Positions 60,438 to 64,000 of a stretch of DNA of 64,000 bases are shown here, piece after piece. Under the pieces are notes generated by a model. The model was not told the origin of the DNA and made no database searches. It was given only the letters and a program-made list of their open reading frames with translations. Position numbers and translations under genes: made by a program. The stretch comes from Chrysomallon squamiferum (taxonomy: Eukaryota > Mollusca > Gastropoda > Neomphalida > Peltospiridae), in the NCBI GenBank assembly GCA_012295275.1, contig CM022674.1, positions 17,551,590-17,615,589 on the forward strand. The letters run 5' to 3'. Each line of letters starts with the position of its first letter. Within the stretch, counting starts at the first letter, position 1.

Positions 60438-62460
60438 CTATTTTTTCGTATTAAAATGTAATATCTGTGATGATACACTGTTTATTATACTCTTGTCGTC
60501 AAATAATAACAATGATCTGCATGTTTGTAAATCTGTTACGTTTATGTCATTTACAGGTTTCATTTCACAATTCTTAATTTCCAAACTATCAATGTCACAA
60601 AAAAAAAAAAGGAATCGATTCTCCATTCTTTTCTGCAACAGATGAATTAAGCCTGTATGATTGTCCATCAAGTCCTGGCAGTCTTCACGTCATGTAATGT
60701 TATTTGGTTCGTTTCTTGGTTGTCCAAAACTTCTGCAGTCTGATACATAACAGCCAAAGACATAAGCTTGTAAACAGAATAAAAGTGTTTTCATAACATG
60801 TTCACTTTTACTTTGAAAAGTACTGAGACTTCGCTTAAACCAGGTTCACTGTTGTTATTTGCCTTCAGATATGTTTAGTGACTTCCTGATCAGAAAATGC
60901 ATTGACCTGAACAATGAAAAAGTGTCAAAACATACATACTTTTCATTACATTCCTTGCATGAATAATAATTTAAAAGAAGTGTTTCAGATTTCTCAGCAA
61001 TAGTAAGTGTAGCAAAAATACTGATCTTAAATATATGGTTTAAATTCAACTATAAACGTTCACATTGAACTTCTTTCATATTTGTATTCGTTGTGGCAAA
61101 TATATAATTTGATGTCATTTTCTGTTTCCTAGTTCAAATTATCCTGGAATTAGAAAAAAATGTTCTTACAGAGTTGAATGTCACGTTTTATACCTTTGAA
61201 ATCACTGCTGATGCACCAAACATTAATAACAGATTGAGTAAATAATGGCAGATGTTTGTCTACTCTATGGCAGAATAACATGTAGCATGTATGATTAAAG
61301 TTGTCAGTTAAAAAGACAGATCATTATAATCACATGAAACAAACTGACCACAATGTTCAGTAAGTGTGGTATTATGACCTTGGTGACAGGAATCTCCATG
61401 GTTTCAAACAAACTTTTCAGCTGATACTTAGTTTCTGCTTTTCCTATATTTTTACTCTGATCATTATTTTTCCTGAACAAATTGTGAGGAACTTGAATGT
61501 AATTTGAATTTGTTTTCATATATTCACTCGTAAAGGAAACATTTCTGAATTGTGAAAATAAGAGCTGAAGGGAAAGAAACTAAATGTTCTTTAATAAACA
61601 TTTATTATGAGAGCATATGCAGATCTTTTCTATTGTCTTTGATTTACGATAATTATCAAATAACTGTTGTACAGAACTGTAACCCATTGCATCAAGCTGA
61701 CACGTTATGAAATGTGCATGATTATTTTTCCTGACTTTCACTGTAAACAAATATATTTACGTCATAAAACAATATTACCTTGAGCTCTTTCAGTATATTG
61801 CCAATAATTTAATTTAAACAAATCATAACCATTTTGCTGACCATTAATATTTGTTCTCATTGCATAAGCAACATTTAATACAGCTTTGTGTAAAATATCA
61901 TCTGGTACTTTTTCGCAGTGTTTATTTTCATCTTTCAAATGTTGCAGTACTTGCAGTATACTTTCTTCTACTAATTGAACTCGTAATTTTACATAAGTTT
62001 CAGAATATACAGTTAGAGGTTCACATTTATTTTCATAAATAATTAACCATGCAAATCGCTTGCTGCTAGGGCTTGCATCACTGCATTAAAACAGCAGGTG
62101 TTGCCAAAATATTTCAAAGGTTTCCATGTGAATCCTGTATCGGTGACGTCTGTGTCACCATTTTTTACATATCTCTCACATTCACAGCTGTGATCATGCA
62201 CTAGGCTGGATTCGTTCTTTATTTTAGTGGTATTACTTCTTGTTTCAGTTTTATTTCTGGGTGCTTGCTGAAAAGTACCTTGTTTCTTAAAATTATCTGG
62301 TTGCTGTTTAGATTTCGCTCACATTTCTGATTTTGTTATATTTATTTTTTTACCAATTGGCTTCTTTATCTTACTTAAATATTGTTTCACTTTCATACAA
62401 TCTACAGCTGCCAATTTTTGCACTGAAAAATGATCTAGTCTTTGTTGGGTTCTGCAAAAC
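60438..62460 (-). pseudogene. USP-like (C19) deubiquitinase relic, right arm
   Basis: Minus strand, from about 62460 down. A lysine-rich start is followed by KYFGNTCCFNAVMQALAASD at about 62060-62110. This matches the USP Cys box (GNTC-x-x-N-x-x-x-Q-x-L) and is absent from the left arm. Next come the helical part and INGQQNGYDLF at about 61820-61850 (GQQ box). SCKECNEKYVCFDTF lies at about 60920-60960, a CxxC zinc-ribbon-like piece. A further stretch at 60438-60671 leads to the C48 region. Here the His box is damaged: the bases for HY are lost near 61325. Several frame breaks are present. Confidence 0.68.
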
Positions 62461-62775
62461 TTTACCTTGAACAGAGTCAACACTTGGGTTATTTTCTATA
62501 CTGCTGTTTGGCATCAACGTTCCCACATACTGACACAAACCAAACATTACATTTATGATACACCAACCCCAGAGACTTTACACTGGAATACACAAGGAAC
62601 AGAAATATGTCTATCTGAAAAATGCAGGAAAATGTAAAAATATGCATGAATAATTTACTTACTACCCTGTCTGAGGAAATTAACCTAATAAACTATGTCT
62701 GGTTTTTTAGTTAAATCATTTCACAATTTACTTGTACATTAGTAGAGTTACCAGACTCGCTGGTATGTAACACTG

Positions 62776-62967
62776 TTACGGGGCGTCTAACGTAGTCGCA
62801 TGCGACCCGTAATTAACACAGTCGTCACGTGACCAAATTAGAATCCCGCAACAGCCGTAACACTGCTCCCCCAAATTACCACTAACTATACATACAGACC
62901 TCCCTGTATCAGGTAGATAGCTACCCGCTTTGGCTCGGCAGTGACGGTATTCAGGGAACAAGGTCAT
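62776..62967 (-). other. GC-rich conserved segment of the right arm
   Basis: Reverse-complement partner of 47638-47830, open for 63 codons with 59 residues identical to the left copy. It is far more conserved than the AT-rich flanks would suggest by eye. The function is unknown. Confidence 0.4.
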
Positions 62968-63418
62968 ATATAAATTTATATTTAGCCAATTTTAAATCAC
63001 TAGAAACACAACAACACAAGTTTAGATTTAAAGACTGTATGTATTATATGATCTAATAATAGTTATTTACCATGTAAACTTACAACGCTTACACAGCTGA
63101 TTACAAACAGTTTCATGCCACAAAATGACTCCCTCCACATCAGTGAACATACGGGGCATATTAAATGTGTTTATCCCTCAAGGTAACATAGCACACCCGA
63201 ACATGTATTCGAATATGCAAGTAAATGAAAATAACCTACTACTTAGCAAGATGATCAGATATCCCCCTATTCTCACCCGCTGTTTTAGAGATAATAATTA
63301 CACTTTACTTTGATTGGTCTGATCACAGATTACAAGCCATTCTCCAACTAATGGTTATACTACTTCAAATTAAATATAGTTCAATGATATCTGTTAGAAA
63401 ACCACATCAAACAACCTT

Positions 63419-63682
63419 TCAGTTGGTCAAACAGAGCCTTAAAAACTTATAGTTATCTAAGTCAGATGGATCTATGTAACTGTCCATCTGAGGGTTAGCC
63501 ACACGTCTGTTCTGTACGGTGTAAAAACTGATTGCCCCAAACAAAACACGATCTCTGCTTTTATTACCTAGGAAAGACCACATAGCGGCTCTTTTAACAC
63601 AGATGTCCCAGAGTGGTGCCGAGACTGGTTGGAACTTTAGCAGACACAGGTTCCATGGTTCCCCAAAACAACATCTCACCAT
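63419..63682 (-). CDS. conserved small ORF of the inverted repeat, right copy
   Basis: 87 codons from ATG, reading MVRCCFGEPWNLCLLKF at the start and LFGAISFYTVQNRRVANPQM later, and ending CLTN. The left arm keeps the frame but not the ATG. There is no recognised domain. The preserved frame suggests a coding past, but short length and the decayed surroundings keep this tentative. Confidence 0.35.
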   Translation of the reverse strand: MVRCCFGEPWNLCLLKFQPVSAPLWDICVKRAAMWSFLGNKSRDRVLFGAISFYTVQNRRVANPQMDSYIDPSDLDNYKFLRLCLTN

Positions 63683-64000
63683 AGCTTATACAAGTTTTAA
63701 GAATAATCTAACGTCTATTACATATTAAACAGGAGACGGCTTTCTCCGTCACACTTAGCTTATATAATTCTTAAGGTTGCATATTAAAGAGCAGACTGCT
63801 GTCTCCCTTACAAACACTATGTCACTAGAGGATGTCAGAGTCAAAAGAACTCGTACAATGCAGTATGCCATTGTAGTGTGTTACTCGTGAATACAGTAAA
63901 TATTGCTCATCTAATAAAGAAACCAAAAGTAATTGCATTTTATCAAATATATTTATTATGTTAATTGTTAATAGCATTACAATGAATTCCGTATTAATAA

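Larger units (their letters stand above)
58790..64000 (-). repeat. right arm of the very large inverted repeat (continues beyond the window)
   Basis: Reverse-complement partner of 46620-52010. It keeps segments lost on the left: about 190 bases with the USP Cys box (around 62090-62280), about 330 bases around 60880-61190 with a CKECNEKYVC zinc-ribbon-like piece, and about 200 bases at 59010-59230. It has no 60-bp array. It still matches the left arm at the last base of the window, so its outer end is unseen. Confidence 0.93.

Overview
The window is eukaryotic, AT-rich and intron-bearing. It is most likely from a mollusc or another lophotrochozoan. The evidence is the gene content: a fibrinogen-related (FReD) C-terminal exon, immunoglobulin and transmembrane exons with phase 1 boundaries, and a STAND-type NTPase joined to a long ankyrin array. 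GT/AG introns, hAT, Tc1 and LINE relics, and very abundant AAT, CA and TA microsatellites agree with this. The species cannot be named from the sequence.

Layout. 1-4.5 kb: a 47-bp minisatellite, then the last exon of a FReD gene whose 3' end has been amplified as 40-bp repeats. 6.2-6.9 kb: degenerate CCTAA-type repeats. 8.0-8.7 kb: a possible promoter and signal-peptide exon. 8.7-18.6 kb: about seven head-to-tail copies of a roughly 1.4-kb satellite, each carrying an (AAT)n and an (ATT)n tract. 18.7-19.3 kb: an unrecognised ORF on the minus strand. 22.8-32.1 kb: five tandem units of about 500 bp, each holding one symmetric (phase 2-2) Pro/Glu/Lys-rich cassette exon. Two hAT transposons sit at the same unit junction site. 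32.5-40.9 kb: the rest of that gene, with a 9-residue-repeat exon, two small phase 1-1 exons and a large exon for a P-loop NTPase followed by ankyrin repeats. The large exon has a -1 frame break at an A-run, and its 3' end is a run of near-identical ankyrin units with several further frame breaks.

44-46 kb: a decayed LINE on the minus strand. 46.6-52.0 kb and 58.8-64.0 kb (running off the window): the two arms of a very large inverted repeat. Each arm carries relics of a protein with a USP-like (peptidase C19) deubiquitinase region and a Ulp1/adenain-like (C48) protease region. The 6.8-kb centre holds a Tc1 relic, an Ig exon and a transmembrane exon on the minus strand, and about 60 copies of a 53-bp satellite.

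How the genes relate. The cassette exons, the Ser/Thr repeat exon, the two small exons and the NTPase-ankyrin exon join with matching phases, so they can be read as one gene. It resembles the STAND/ankyrin innate-immunity-type receptors expanded in molluscs. The Ig and TM exons on the other strand look like the ectodomain and membrane parts of the same class of receptor, but they are separated from any visible cytoplasmic part. All functions are inferred from motifs; no database search was possible.
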